DNA from: Botryotinia globosa
Lineage: Eukaryota; Ascomycota; Leotiomycetes; Helotiales; Sclerotiniaceae
NCBI GenBank assembly: GCA_014898425.1
Contig: RCSZ01000026.1
Location: 185,327 to 249,326, forward strand
DNA length: 64,000 nt
Reading direction: 5' to 3'
Below, piece by piece: positions 37,169 through 49,229 of this stretch (position 1 is the stretch's first letter; each line of letters begins with the position of its first letter). Below the pieces are notes generated by a model, which saw only the letters and a program-made list of their open reading frames with translations, searched no databases and was not told the DNA's origin. The translations under genes were made by a program, and so were the position numbers.

Positions 37169-40100
37169 GTCGGCTCTTATAAGCGGCCTTCTAGTTCCTA
37201 GTCGGGGAAAGCGGTTGTCCCCGGAAAGCGGTTGTCCCCGAAAAACTTCGAAAATATAGTATATATGCTTTTTAGAAATTAGTTTATTAATCAAATTCTA
37301 ATCGAATATTATTATTAATATTCTTTAAAGATTATTATAGATAGAATATATATTTTTTTAATAATATTTTATTCAAAAGAATATGGATTGATTTTATTAT
37401 TATTATTATCATTGAAATAAATAAATTCATTATTTTCATTTCCTCCCTTCTAAAAGTCCTTTATAAATATAAAAGGAATATAATTTTGTTATAGCTCTAA
37501 CTCTATATTATCTTTAATATTAATTATAAATATAGTCTTATTATTTTTATTATTTTTATTATTATTAATATTTCTATTTGTTTTAAAAACTCTTTTCTTT
37601 TTCAAATCCTTTAAATCCTTTATTCGTTTTTTTTCTCTCCTAATTCTTTCTATATAATATTTATATATTTCTACTCGGCTTCTGAATTTATTATTGGAGT
37701 AGTTAGATGGTGAGATATTAGGGTATTCTGTTTTTAATAATCTTTTAATTCCTTTATTTTCAATCATTCTTTGTTTTTTTTTTTTGTTTTTTTTTTAATA
37801 CTTTATTATATTCAATTCTTTATTGAAAATTTACCTCCTTAATATTCTTATTACTTGCGAGATATTAGTATTATATATATACAAAAAATGAGAAACTTTT
37901 GTTTAATGAAATCCAATTTAAGCAATCTGATTAGCTTGATTTCCTTAATATTGTAGCTATAATATAGATTCTTAGGATTTTTCAACAAAATTATTTGAAT
38001 TAGTTGAATAAAAAGAAAACAAAAGTAATAACTATATAAAAAAAGTTAAGGGCTTTAAAATGATATAATTTTTATAATATTAGCTTCAAAACTAAGGGTT
38101 TTTCAAAGAGTTGAAATTTAACTAATATATATATAGCTAAAGCTTATATAATCAATTGAAAAGGGTTTATATTGAATATAGTAGGTTTAATATTAGTAAA
38201 AATTATTTTCATATTATAGTTTTTGTAGTTCAATAATATAATTGATAATCTGAAGTAATGTAACCCATTAAAATCTAAAAAAAAATTAAAAAATCTGAAA
38301 AAAAAAAAAAAATCTGAAAAAAAAAAAAAAAAAAAAAGTAATATAATGAGATAAACCGACTTCGCATACAAGCCTCAATAAATTAATTTTTTTTAGATTT
38401 TTATAATTATATTTATAATTATATAATACTTTCTCAAAAAGCAAGGGGTCCGAAGGCTTACACGCCCCTAATATAATTAAAAATGTAATACACTTTTTTT
38501 TATTAATAGTATTATTTAATTTATTATTTTGTTCCTGTTAAAATTTATCTATATCTTCAATAATTAATCCCTTTAAGATGTTCATATTAGGAATTATAAA
38601 ATATTACTTGAATATTAAACTAGTTTCAAAATCTTATTATTTTTTTTTATAATAAGAGGTTATTTTTATTTCAATTATTATAATATCAACTTATATATTT
38701 TACATATTATTAATAAAAGTTTCAAATTCATTTACTCAAACAAAATTACTTTATAATAAATTAACTTTTTAAATCTTTTAATACTAATAATTTAAATCTA
38801 AAACTACTTTTATTAACCAAGCTAATATAATATAAAAAAAAGTTTAGATTTATTTTTAATAATTGATAAAGATTTATAAAGGTGATTGAACTTTTTAATA
38901 TTAATAATATAAAGTTTTAATTTAATAGAATATAATCCTGAATTTTTTTATACTAATTTTATATTATTTAAAATAAATATTTTATAATAAATACTTACTA
39001 GATTTTATAAAAAATATATTATATTATATTTATTAATAAATTCTATTAATATTTTCTAAATAATTAACTAATAATAATATTTATAAATCCTAAATATATC
39101 TATATCAAAAAACTATATATAATATATAAAATATAAAAGAAAATAGAATAATTCAATATAATTTTTGTTTACTAATTTTATAAATTCTAATTAAAAATAT
39201 AAATTATAATTATTTATAAAAAGGATTTTTATTTTATTATAGAATCAGAATTAAAGTTTTTAATATAATATTTTAAAAAGATAATAGCTATCTTATTTGT
39301 AATAAAACCTAGTACAAATAGAATAATTTGTATATCTTTTAATAAAAATATTTGAAATCAATTCTGTATTAAATCCTTTCTTTCTATTATAATCAAAAAA
39401 AATAAAAGAGGGCTATTAGCAATATCGATAACTTTGAATATAATAATAAAATATTGATTTTTAAAATTAATAAAATAAAACTATTTAATTAGTATTTATT
39501 TATATAAATATATATTCAAAATATACTTATATTAAAAATATTATTTGGAATTAGTATTTTTTATTTATATATATATCCAGTTCTAAATCCTATTTCATTG
39601 AAATTTATAATCTATATTTTCTTTATAATATTAAATAATTTGAAATATTCTTAATAGTTTTTAAATTATTCTAAAACGTTTTTTTCTTTTTATATTTAAA
39701 TATATTATTTCACAAAAGGATTTATAATAATAATATATAATTTTATTTTCTTTTGATAACCTCTAAATCATTATTTCATAAAACCTATTACCTCTAGATT
39801 CTCAATATATTTGAAATATACAATTATATTAAAAACAAATTTGTAAATAGATATAATATTATATTTCAATAAATTACAAATCAGAATTTTGATATATATT
39901 TCTTGCATTTTAATCAATACTCTATTTTGATTTCTATTGATAAAAAAAGGAATTCCTTTAACTAACCTATTACATTTACATTATACAACTTTTTTGAATC
40001 ATTTATAATAATTATAAAGCTTTCAAATTCATATAACAATATGAATAGATTTTTATAAATAATTTAAATAATATTAAATAACTTTATTATATCTAGCTTT

Positions 40101-40296
40101 AATATTATCTAATATAAAAAATTTAATGAAAAAGTAATAAGAATCAGTATTTCATTAATAATAATATAAATCATAAAGGTTATAATTAATATAATTCAAT
40201 TATTATAATATTTTCAAAGTTTTTCGAGGACAATCGCTTTCCGGGGACAACCGCTTTCCCCGATTAGAAACTAGGAGGCCGCTTATAAGAGCCGAC
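37169..40296. mobile_element. Fot/pogo-like TIR element, 3.1 kb, nested in TRIM2
   Basis: Perfectly matched lengths of inverted repeat, 89 bp each: 37169-37257 and 40208-40296. They begin GTCGGCTCTTATAAGCGGCC and differ at only six positions, all transitions. TA flanks both ends (37167-37168, 40297-40298), the duplication expected for Tc1/mariner/pogo elements. The interior is AT-rich rubble; the longest open piece is 37489-37767 on the minus strand (Lys/Arg/Asn-rich), and no DDE motif can be read. Family assignment rests on the ends only. Confidence 0.7.
38349..38472 (-). repeat. Inverted repeat copy B (124 bp)
   Basis: Partner of 32381-32505, inside the Fot-like element; preceded by A-rich tracts at 38295-38338. 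Confidence 0.8.
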
Positions 40297-41447
40297 TATT
40301 AATTAGAGATCTCAAAACTATATCTACTAAAATCCCTAATACTCTATTACATACATAAAACTAATACACATAAAACCAATAGAAGTAATAAACTTTATCA
40401 CTATACTATACATACAATCTGACCATAAAAAACACAATATCAAGGATTAAAGTCCTGACAGCTTACTACTATATATATATCCTAACAAAATTAATGTTGA
40501 AATATATAAAAATGATAAAAATAATGAAATACTAAGTTATATAGAAATTGATTCTAATAATTTTATTTTTGATAGATTTATATCTGAAAAATTAATATAA
40601 TTTATTATATAGTAATCTAAATAAATAAGAAAACTAATTTCTAAAAATAGAGATTTTGATATAGATAGAAAATCTATAATTTCTTATCTTACACTTCTTT
40701 TTTACAAATATTTCAATTCATTGAATAAGAGGATAAATATTAAAATAAATTAATAAAATCTTTAATTAGTTTTGATATTAGATTTAAAACTAATAATAAA
40801 TTACTATTAATAAATTAGACTATATATTAATGAAATATAAATCTTATAATGAGATTATCAGCTTATCAAAAAAAGAATATTAATCAAAAACTATAAATTA
40901 CAAAATAAATATTTTATAATTGAATTGAATCTAGGATATTATTGATAATTCTATTAATAATAAAACCTTAAGAAAAAAATGAATATATAAAATAAAGAAT
41001 TCAAATTAAATTATTGAATTTAAAATTAGATTTATTATTAAAGGATTTGAATAATTATATAAATTAGATTATATTAGTATATATATATATATATATATTA
41101 ATAATTAAATCGACAATTTAAAATCTTTTTTTTGTATTAATGTTTTTAAAATGATTAATTGATTTATAAAAATTAATATAAAATGAATATTTATATAAGA
41201 CAATATTAATATATTATTATTATTATTAAATTTATTAAAAGCATTTTATAAATTAAAGAATGAAGCTTCAAAACTAAATAAAACTTTTCATGATTTAAAA
41301 CAATGAATTAGAATATAATTTTTATTTTAAAAATATATTAAATCAATGAACTTTTATAAATCTGATTTTTAAAGAATGTAATTGTAAATATATATATTAA
41401 TAATATCATTATAATAACATTAAATCAAAAGACCATTGATAAATTTA

Positions 41448-41965
41448 TTATGAAAATCTATAATAAGTCTACTAAATCACTTATTAATATCTTACTAATC
41501 AAGAGATATCTTGATGACTAATTTATATATAATATGATTTATATTGTAGAATTGTATTATTACATAGTTATATAATGATATCTCTTATCAAATTGATTTA
41601 TAATAGAATAGAATGAAATGAAATCAAATGAAAGTATATAAAAGATTAATTAAATTTAATTAATCATATTTTCCTTTTATTATATAAAAAGATTTTACAG
41701 GATTCGATTTAAATCGATTTTACTTACAAGTATGTAACATATTAGAGTTTCATTATAAATTATATAAACATAGGATATTCTTTAAAGAAAACCTAGAAAA
41801 AGCAAGCAATTTTATCTCAATCTAACTCTTATAAATTGACTTCAATTCAACTCTTATTATATAAATTCGATTCGTTCTTAAGCCTAAACTGACTAGATCT
41901 TCCACTATTATTATAATAATGTTTATTCTTATTATTATAATATATAACCTTCAATAAAAGTCATG
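41448..41965 (+). repeat. Copia LTR abutting the gene island
   Basis: Inverted relative of 11760-12355. It forms the sharp border between the AT-rich repeat block and normal-composition DNA starting at about 41966. Whether it is a solo LTR or the 3' LTR of a lost element is not clear. Confidence 0.65.
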
Positions 41966-42393
41966 TCAATTACGCTGCCAATTGGAAAAAAATTGACATC
42001 TTATTAGGAGTATTCAAATCTTCATCGGAACTCATCATTCAATGTTGACGCTCATGAAATAACAGTTTCATCCCGAAAGATTCGATAAAAAGTTAGAAAG
42101 GATACAAGTGAAGCTCAAGGATACGGGAAAAGAGCTGGAGAAAATGTAGTGAGGGAGGAGAAGGGAAAGTAAGATGGTAAATAATGAAGGTGTTATTTGG
42201 AACCCATAGTGTGCTTTGATTTGCCCGAGAAGATTATGTGGAGCAACAGGAAGAACAGAGGGAGAGAAGGAAATTACGAAAGGCAAGTCACATGGAGGAG
42301 AGAAGGCAGCAAGTTTCGGAAGAATAAGATACTCTACAACGTATAATCATTATATCAATCAACCGGAGGTTTACTCGAAATGAATATGTCTAT

Positions 42394-42680
42394 ATGCTCG
42401 CTTCAATTTTCTTAGATTTCCCTATCCCTCTTTCTCCAATTGACGCTCTCCCCCCTTCAGATCAATCTATTTTAGTCTCAATCGAAGACTACACCAAACT
42501 CCGCTTCGACCCGTCTTATCACTACACTCCGCCTTTAACAGATACCTGCATTTCCATCTTTATCTCGCTTAATTCTCTAATTCCCCTTCATTACATATAT
42601 TTACTTGTTTCTTATCTCTCTCAAGAAATATTTGAAACTGAGTATCTTCTGCCAAATAAATACTAATCATTGAATTATAG
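42394..42680 (+). CDS. Hypothetical protein, N-terminal exon
   Basis: An open frame starts MLASIFLDFPIPLSPIDALP at 42394 and runs 90 codons to 42666 in DNA of normal composition. The first 60 residues (up to ISIFISLN) read like real protein, with Ser/Pro/Leu and a YHYTPPLTDT motif; the rest is less convincing. A possible intron starts at GTTTCT (42607) and ends at TAG (42680) with TACTAAT at 42661, which would extend the frame into AT-richer DNA. I do not recognise the family. It may be a 5' fragment of a gene whose remainder is lost. Confidence 0.35.
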
Positions 42681-42699
42681 ACACTGTATTTAGTAAATC

Positions 42700-44930
42700 G
42701 TGTTATAATCTGGTTACTGATAATGAAAATTAAGACTTTGAGATTAAATTAATCAATTAATATATAATACTTCATTGTATCTTCAAAATCTCATTACACA
42801 TTTAATACTAATGAATCATAAAGTTTAATCATGCGATCAATCATCCACCAACTTCACAATCATCTCGAACTCTGTTGGAAGTGCTTCTCTAAATCATGAT
42901 GTACATTTCCAATACCCTGTCAGTATGAAATACAAAAGAATTCGAACAAGACTTAATTGTACTCTCCCCACAATTACTATTTGAAAGCAGTAGACACGGG
43001 GCCGCACCGATTATATTGATACTTGATGTCGCTTCTTAGGCAACAGTTTCAATCAACCACAAAGCAGAATTACTGTCACTTCCAAAAGAGACTTAATTTG
43101 CTATTAATCGCTATAACATGCATTACCGATGAAGACTATCCTTAGATATAGGGCTCGGTGCACCCTCAAGAATGACTGCCGCCAGTGCGGATGGGGACCT
43201 ACATTCCGAGAACCCTAGTCCTTGCGCAATAGGACATGTATAAAAATCATTGATTGGAAAGTAGCTGTGCTCAAGAAGCCACTCTTTTACGCCTAAAATA
43301 TATCCAGATTAATGACGCTCTGTTGAGCAGACTGATAGTCAAGAATGTACAAGTCGTTTCGATATGATCGTGAACTGGCGATCGAATAGATATCCTGAAC
43401 TGGTCCACGACCACAGTTGAAGCTTCTCGGTTAAAGGCTTCGATCTATATTGATTGAAAAATTGGAACTAGCACAACTCGTTTGGCGTCGCAAATGATAA
43501 TCGCTGTCTCCTGATGTATAAGGTTACTTATGTAACAAGAAGGATTCGGCACCCAAAAATCCCCACAGTTGGATCCTACTCGTCGCTCCCAACCATGAAC
43601 AAAATCGCCATAGAGCCTCGGCCAGTGGACTTAAGCCACACTGAGGAGCCTGAGGTTTGATCAAACCTTGCTCCTTGGTGACGCTTACCGAGAAAGCAAG
43701 AGCTCGAGTTTTTGACATGACCATTTTTCAAGGAGAGCTTTCCGAGGAATAGCAGTCTTTCTCATCCTTGTAGATCATGCTGAAAGGGTGGTAGCTTACT
43801 TCAACTGTATATGGAATACTACATCTTATTCAGTACTCAGACACCCGTAACACATATTACACGAAAGGCTTGCCAAGTACTGTAATGGTACCGTATTATT
43901 CCTTCAATGTCCTGATCAGTGAATATATAGCAAGTTGTAGATACGATCTGTTGAATTGAACTTGCTTATGCTGGGTGTGATCTCAATTTCTGGCTCAGTA
44001 GCCGTGGAAAATACAGCAAAACAAATGTTGTCCAGTATTGTCCCAGGAAATCGGTAAATTGCTGATTCGTACAAAGTCATAGTCATCTAGCTACTCGTTA
44101 GAATGTGAACTACCGTGGGACAGAACACTTGCGCTAACCCATAATTATTCTTCAACTACCCCAAGCCTCTCGATCAATCATATCCCGATCTTGATCTCGA
44201 GCATCCAAACCAACAAAGTTAAATGCATCTCCATATGTGTCATCCTCGCCATTTTGAAGACGATTGCATTGATGTAGTACAAAGCCTTCTTCAATTTATC
44301 CATATATACCAGAAAAGAGGACTATAAAATGTTTCCTCTTGATGCTTCTCAATCATAAAACTGAAATGGATCTCGACTGGGTAATGGTTTTTCTTTATAC
44401 TCATTTAACTTCAATTAATCTTGGATACGATTTTTGTGGTGAGCATTCTGAAATACAACTTTACCATGGTTCGCTGTTGCTCTAGTCCGCCACAGCTCAT
44501 AAGCTATAATTCTGATGAAGTGTATCATCACTTGATGATACACGCTGTCTCCACCTAACTCAATCACCTGCCACGGCTGAGTTGTTATTGTAAATCTAGA
44601 ATAGATTGTAATAATTTTTGGACAATTGGTGAGGGCTTCACTCCCCCCCTGGATCTATATCTTTCTAGCAGTTCGACTTCGCGGATCTGGAATGCTGCTG
44701 CTGATCATTGCGACGCTTTTTGAATGGCTCTCTCTGGTTAGTCGACAGAACTCTTGGGAGCATAATTGTCGATTGAAGTCAATCCTGATTTCAGCCTTCT
44801 CCTTCCGCCACCCCAATCCAGTCACACGAATGCATGTTTCAGTCAAGACATGTGGAATTCTCCGCAGAAGGGAAGAAATGATATGAACAGTGCCGATTGT
44901 GTTATATGTGAATGTCCAAAGCATTCAAGC
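42700..44930. other. Normal-composition DNA without a supported gene
   Basis: About 2.2 kb with ordinary GC content but only short open stretches; the longest, 43524-43724 minus, is 66 codons. It has no repeat partner in the window and no motif I can name. It may hold a decayed gene or be intergenic. The stretch 44626-44930 lies just downstream of the Ulp1 gene's stop and would be its 3' region. Confidence 0.5.
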
Positions 44931-44933
44931 TAT

Positions 44934-46236
44934 CTACTTCAACTTCTCTCTGACCACTAGCTCTTTCAACTCCCTTTTCATCTTCTCTATACCCCAAAGA
45001 ACTACACACCACTTCTCATACTCATATTTACAGCTACTCTTATACACCTCCCTATTTCCTTTACTAGACTTGACTCCTTCGACTTCATGCTTTATACGTT
45101 CCACTCCCACATCTTCTCCTCTAATACACTCCAACATTTTTTCTATAGCCTTGACCTTTTCCTTCCCCTTATTGATCTCCCCATCTAGCCCGTTCAAACA
45201 CAATTCCCTAAACATACTTTCGTCTCCTCCGCCTAAGGCATCGTCGCCATCACACCCCAAAACCTTTTCTATTATGTCCTGTCTCATCTTTTGCATGCGT
45301 ACATGTCTCCCCTTCTCATTTGTAACTACTCTCGTAGCTATCTCGATGAGGTTATCGAGATATTTGAGAATGGAGACGACAATTATTTTGATGGTTTTGA
45401 GGCTAGATAATTCTTCCTGGACGGGATTGCATGGCTTGAATGATGGTCGTTCTTCTTTTCTTTCGCTGTCTTTAATGGAGAAGGTTTCGAAGTCTCTTTT
45501 ATGGGAGTTGTGAGATGTGGATTCGTGTACTGTAAAGGGTGATTAATGAGATTAGTGCTTTTATTTCGGTTACAACTATATGACATAGACTTAGAAGAGA
45601 AGGATGTATTTTCATGAGAATAGCTGCCTGATTACTGGAGCAAAACTTTGGGGAAGGGGGTAGTAACTACCCACTAAGCTCACTCAAGGTGAAGCAAAGA
45701 GCTCCCACATCGAGACCTTTTTCAATTTAAATGACAATTAAGAAAGAGAACTTACAATGAGTATCGGGGGACTGTGAAGATACTGGAGTGAACTCTAAAA
45801 AAGAAAGACCACTAGATGTGATCAAGTAGTCCCATTGCTTTTTCAGAATTACTACAAAGCTTTCTTCCTCTTCTGGCCTTTGATCAATTGACTGTGCCAG
45901 CAAAACGATCTCAGGTCCATAACATTTTTGAAGAATGCCAATTTTTGAAACTCGTATCTTTATCCATGAGGATATATGATTTGATTGGCAGGAGTATTGA
46001 TCGTTTTGTTGAAGAGATGTCGATAGAGGATTTGATTGACTCGAGCTTACCAAGACGGATGATTGCTCTTTAGTCGGTTCTTGGGAGTGTTTTGATATTT
46101 GATGTTTTCCAACTTTGTCCAGATTCAATTTCGAACTGATTTTCAGGGTTGATGGAGTAGTGGTCAGCATAATAGTATCACTGTCAACATGATGCTCATT
46201 GGTAACAGCGTCCTCGTCATAATTCCCAAAAAGAAC
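44934..46236 (-). pseudogene. Ulp1-type gene, C-terminal part (two exons)
   Basis: Minus-strand continuation of the protease gene at 51979-54432, cut off by the Copia-C insertion. The apparent ATG at 46254 lies inside the LTR; the true coding part begins after the TSD AGAAC (46232-46236). Exon 1 (45756-46236) ends in a GTAAGT donor. The intron is 45530-45755, with CTAAT words and a TTTACAG acceptor. Exon 2 (45529-44934) joins in matching phase. Exon 2 encodes a charged, helical C-terminus (KYLDNLIEIATRVVTNEKG, later GIEKMKRELKELVV). No stop interrupts it. This part has no recognised domain; it probably follows the catalytic domain as a fungal-specific extension. Plus-strand frames here (such as 44890-45513) are shadows. 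Confidence 0.65.
46232..46236. repeat. TSD of Copia-C, left (AGAAC)
   Basis: AGAAC is repeated at 51979-51983. Confidence 0.85.
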
Positions 46237-46406
46237 TATCGGGACATCGATCATGTGATTAAAGAGAGCACTGTATTAACTAACATCGCATTAATGCTTC
46301 TCTATATATTTAATATCTAGCTTCCTATAGATAATAATGATCAAGAATGAATACAATTATATAGAATTAAATATTTATATTTATATCAATCAAGTTGATA
46401 TCAACA
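46237..46406 (+). repeat. Copia-C 5' LTR (170 bp)
   Basis: Aligns base for base with 51809-51978, mostly with C/T and G/A differences. It includes the false start codon of the C-terminal protease fragment. Confidence 0.9.
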
Positions 46407-49019
46407 CTAATTAGTAATATTACAAATTAGGGTTTTGAATTCTATTAAAAGTATTAAATATTTTTATATAATATTCAGGATTGATAGAAATTCTAAAGAG
46501 ATTATAAAGAAGATATTATTATATCAGGTATAGTATATTATCTCTTTTTGTAATATTAGAAAGTGTACTCTGGATAATTATATTGAAAAGATATATTCAA
46601 GAAGTTTGATCTTATTAAATATAATAAATCGATTTTATATTTATTATATATTTACTTTTGTATTATATATTGTATTAAATAAAATAAAAATCTTTATTAC
46701 TTTTTATATCTATAAAAGATTCTTTTATATATATAAATATATATATATCTATAACAACTTTCGAAATACTTTTATTTATATATATGAATATATCGAAAAG
46801 CAATATTACTCTAACTACTAAAAATATTATTGATAAGAATATATATATAAAGGAGGAAGAGAAAAAGTATAAGAATAGTTCAATTTATTAAAAGTAATAT
46901 TAGATAATAAGAAAGCTATTATTATTAATAATAATAAGTTTATTAAATATATCAAATTCAAATATAAATAATACAATTATGAGGATATTAATGATAATAA
47001 TTTGATAGAGATTTTTTATTATAATTTCAGAATATTTATAGTTATACAATTCCTGAAAATCTATTAGATTTATATACAAAAGCTACATATGATATTATAT
47101 ATTCGAGGAATATATTTATCGAGAATAGGTATTGAAGTATTTATAATTCTATTTGAATAATCTTATAAGATTATTATTAATAAATAAACAAAAGCATAAA
47201 TTCAAAAAACTTTAAAAAATATTAATATTAAAAAACTCAAATTCAAGTTTGGAATTATTTGTAAATTTATTAAAAACGATTTCAAATACACAAACAAAAA
47301 CAATGAAAATAAGTATAATGAGAATAATGATATAAAAGATTTTAATAACAAAAAGAATAATAATAATAAAGATAATAAAGATTATAAATCCTAAAAAAAT
47401 AAAATGCTAATATTATATTTCAATATATAATCTCTTATTAGTTTATTGAAATTCTATATTAATAACAAAAAATATAATAAAAATAATAACAATTTCGATT
47501 TCAAGTTTTTGATATTTTATAAAATCTTATGATATATGGAGATATCTATAGATATATATTATAAAGTATTTCTGATTATATTTAAAAAGAATATATTTCA
47601 ATTCTTTTATATTAATTATAGTTTATTATTATTAATATTCAAAAAACTTTATATTTATATATAAGATAATTTCAAAGGAGATAAATATTAACAAAATATA
47701 TTATCGAAATAAAATAATATTACTTTGAAATCAATTAAAAAAGAATATAGAAATAAGTTATTTAATAAATATTTTATAATTATAATTAAATAATTATATA
47801 TATTATAATACTAATTCGATTTTATTATATAATAGATATTCTATTTTTATAATAAGTTTATACTTATTTGTAAAAATATAGAAATATATAATCTAGTTTA
47901 TTTTGATTTTAAAAAAAAAATATCTAATTTGATCAATCAATTATAATAATTTATTAATATATAAAAAAGATTATATAAAAATGAAAGGAATATAGTATTA
48001 TTCATTGATAGGAAATTCCATAGCAATAATAATTACAATAATAGTTAAAATAGTTTTAGAGATTTCAGAAATAATAATAATTTTAGAAATAATTTGTATA
48101 ATAAACAACAATATTCAGATTCTTTTAATCAATATAATTATTATTGAATATATAAAAAAAAGAATATCGATTAACAAAACACTTTTAAAAAAAACAAGAT
48201 AAAAATAGATATAAATATAAAAAGAAAATCAATAATAATAATAATAATATATTTAATAAATATTACAATCAATAAATAATTGAATATAAAGAAGAGATTA
48301 TTAATATAGAATTTAATTCAAAAATCGAAATAGATCTGTTTTTTATAAACCTTGATATTAAAAACAATATAAATGAAATATTTTTTATGAATTCTAAATT
48401 TATTAATAGTTAGAAAGTATTTAATCAATTATTATTTAATATAATATTATATATAATAACTAAAAATTTTATTGAAATTGTTTTATTTATAAAAAATATA
48501 ATAGATATCTTTTATACAAATTATACAAATAAAGAATTCTTCAGTATATGTATTGATATAATATATATAAAGAAGTTTATAATTAAAATTGAATAATATT
48601 ATATATAAAAATGGATTTATTCAATTAAATATAATCTATTAATAGTAGGAGCTATAAATGTATATTTCAAAAAGGGAATTGTAATATCAATAGAATTATT
48701 CCGAATTATTGTATTATTTGGAGATATCGATTTCTATATTGTAAATACTAATATTCTATTTCTATTAAATTTTAAAAATATAAATTGTTTTAAAGTGTTT
48801 TATAATAATATTACTAATTAATTTATTATTTCAAAAAGTGAATACTCTATTATTAGAAGATATGGGTATATGTTTTTAATGTGAAAGGTGAATATAAATC
48901 AATTTATTTAAAAATTGATTTATTAAAATAATTATTATTTAATAACTATAGAGCTATAATATTTATATCGATAATTTAGTTATTCATTAATATAACATTT
49001 TTATGATGTATTATAACAA

Positions 49020-49229
49020 ATGAATTATAATAAGAATAATAATACTATTCAATATTTTATTAAATACTATAAATATTATCAAATATATAGCAAGTTATTA
49101 GAACGTTTCAGATTTACTTTATTAGAAAATATTGAATTCAATTATATTATTTATATTGATATTATATATATTGTAGGCAATCTGGTTTTATATATTATCA
49201 ATGAAGCAATATATTATCAAGTAATTTAG
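49020..49229 (+). pseudogene. Copia-C integrase fragment
   Basis: A 69-codon open piece: YYKYYQIYSKLLERFRFTLL, then ENIEFNYIIYIDIIYIVGN and LYIINEA. It corresponds to the Copia integrase zinc-binding tail and first catalytic Asp region (IYVDI); Cys positions read as Tyr, a G-to-A change. Confidence 0.7.

Larger units (their letters stand above)
36795..40487 (+). mobile_element. TRIM2: LTR element of 553 bp net, carrying a Fot-like insertion
   Basis: Two direct 143-bp repeats (36795-36937 and 40345-40487), starting TGTTACATGCATAG and TATTACATACATAA and ending CCTAATA and CCTAACA. They are flanked by AAATT on both sides (36790-36794, 40488-40492). Apart from the Fot-like element, only about 270 bp lie between them, so this is a terminal-repeat retrotransposon in miniature with no coding capacity. 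Confidence 0.8.
35500..41447 (+). pseudogene. Copia-B integrase to reverse transcriptase relic, split by TRIM2
   Basis: About 36030-36280 gives integrase-core text such as LDIIRSFKILKTKSSKYFLT and an FSNRI-type tract. After TRIM2 the frame continues (INVEIYKNDKNNEILSYIEI) through the linker and into reverse transcriptase, with AFYKLKNEASKLNKTFHDLK (about 41240-41310) for the Copia GFYxxKNxVCKLNKTLYGLKQ block. It breaks off before the catalytic YVDD box, where the LTR at 41448 begins. Joining 36794 to 40493 across one AAATT keeps the frame. Confidence 0.7.

Noticed and set aside
44890..45513. A 207-codon plus-strand open frame.
   Set aside because: Antisense to exon 2 of the Ulp1-type gene, whose frame joins its first exon in phase through a good intron; the plus frame is Ser/Leu-rich shadow text.
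46254..46254. ATG as the start of a separate gene reading MIDVPIVLFGNYDEDA.
   Set aside because: The first codons lie inside the Copia-C LTR; the LTR boundary is 46237, and the flanks join in frame with 51979 onward.
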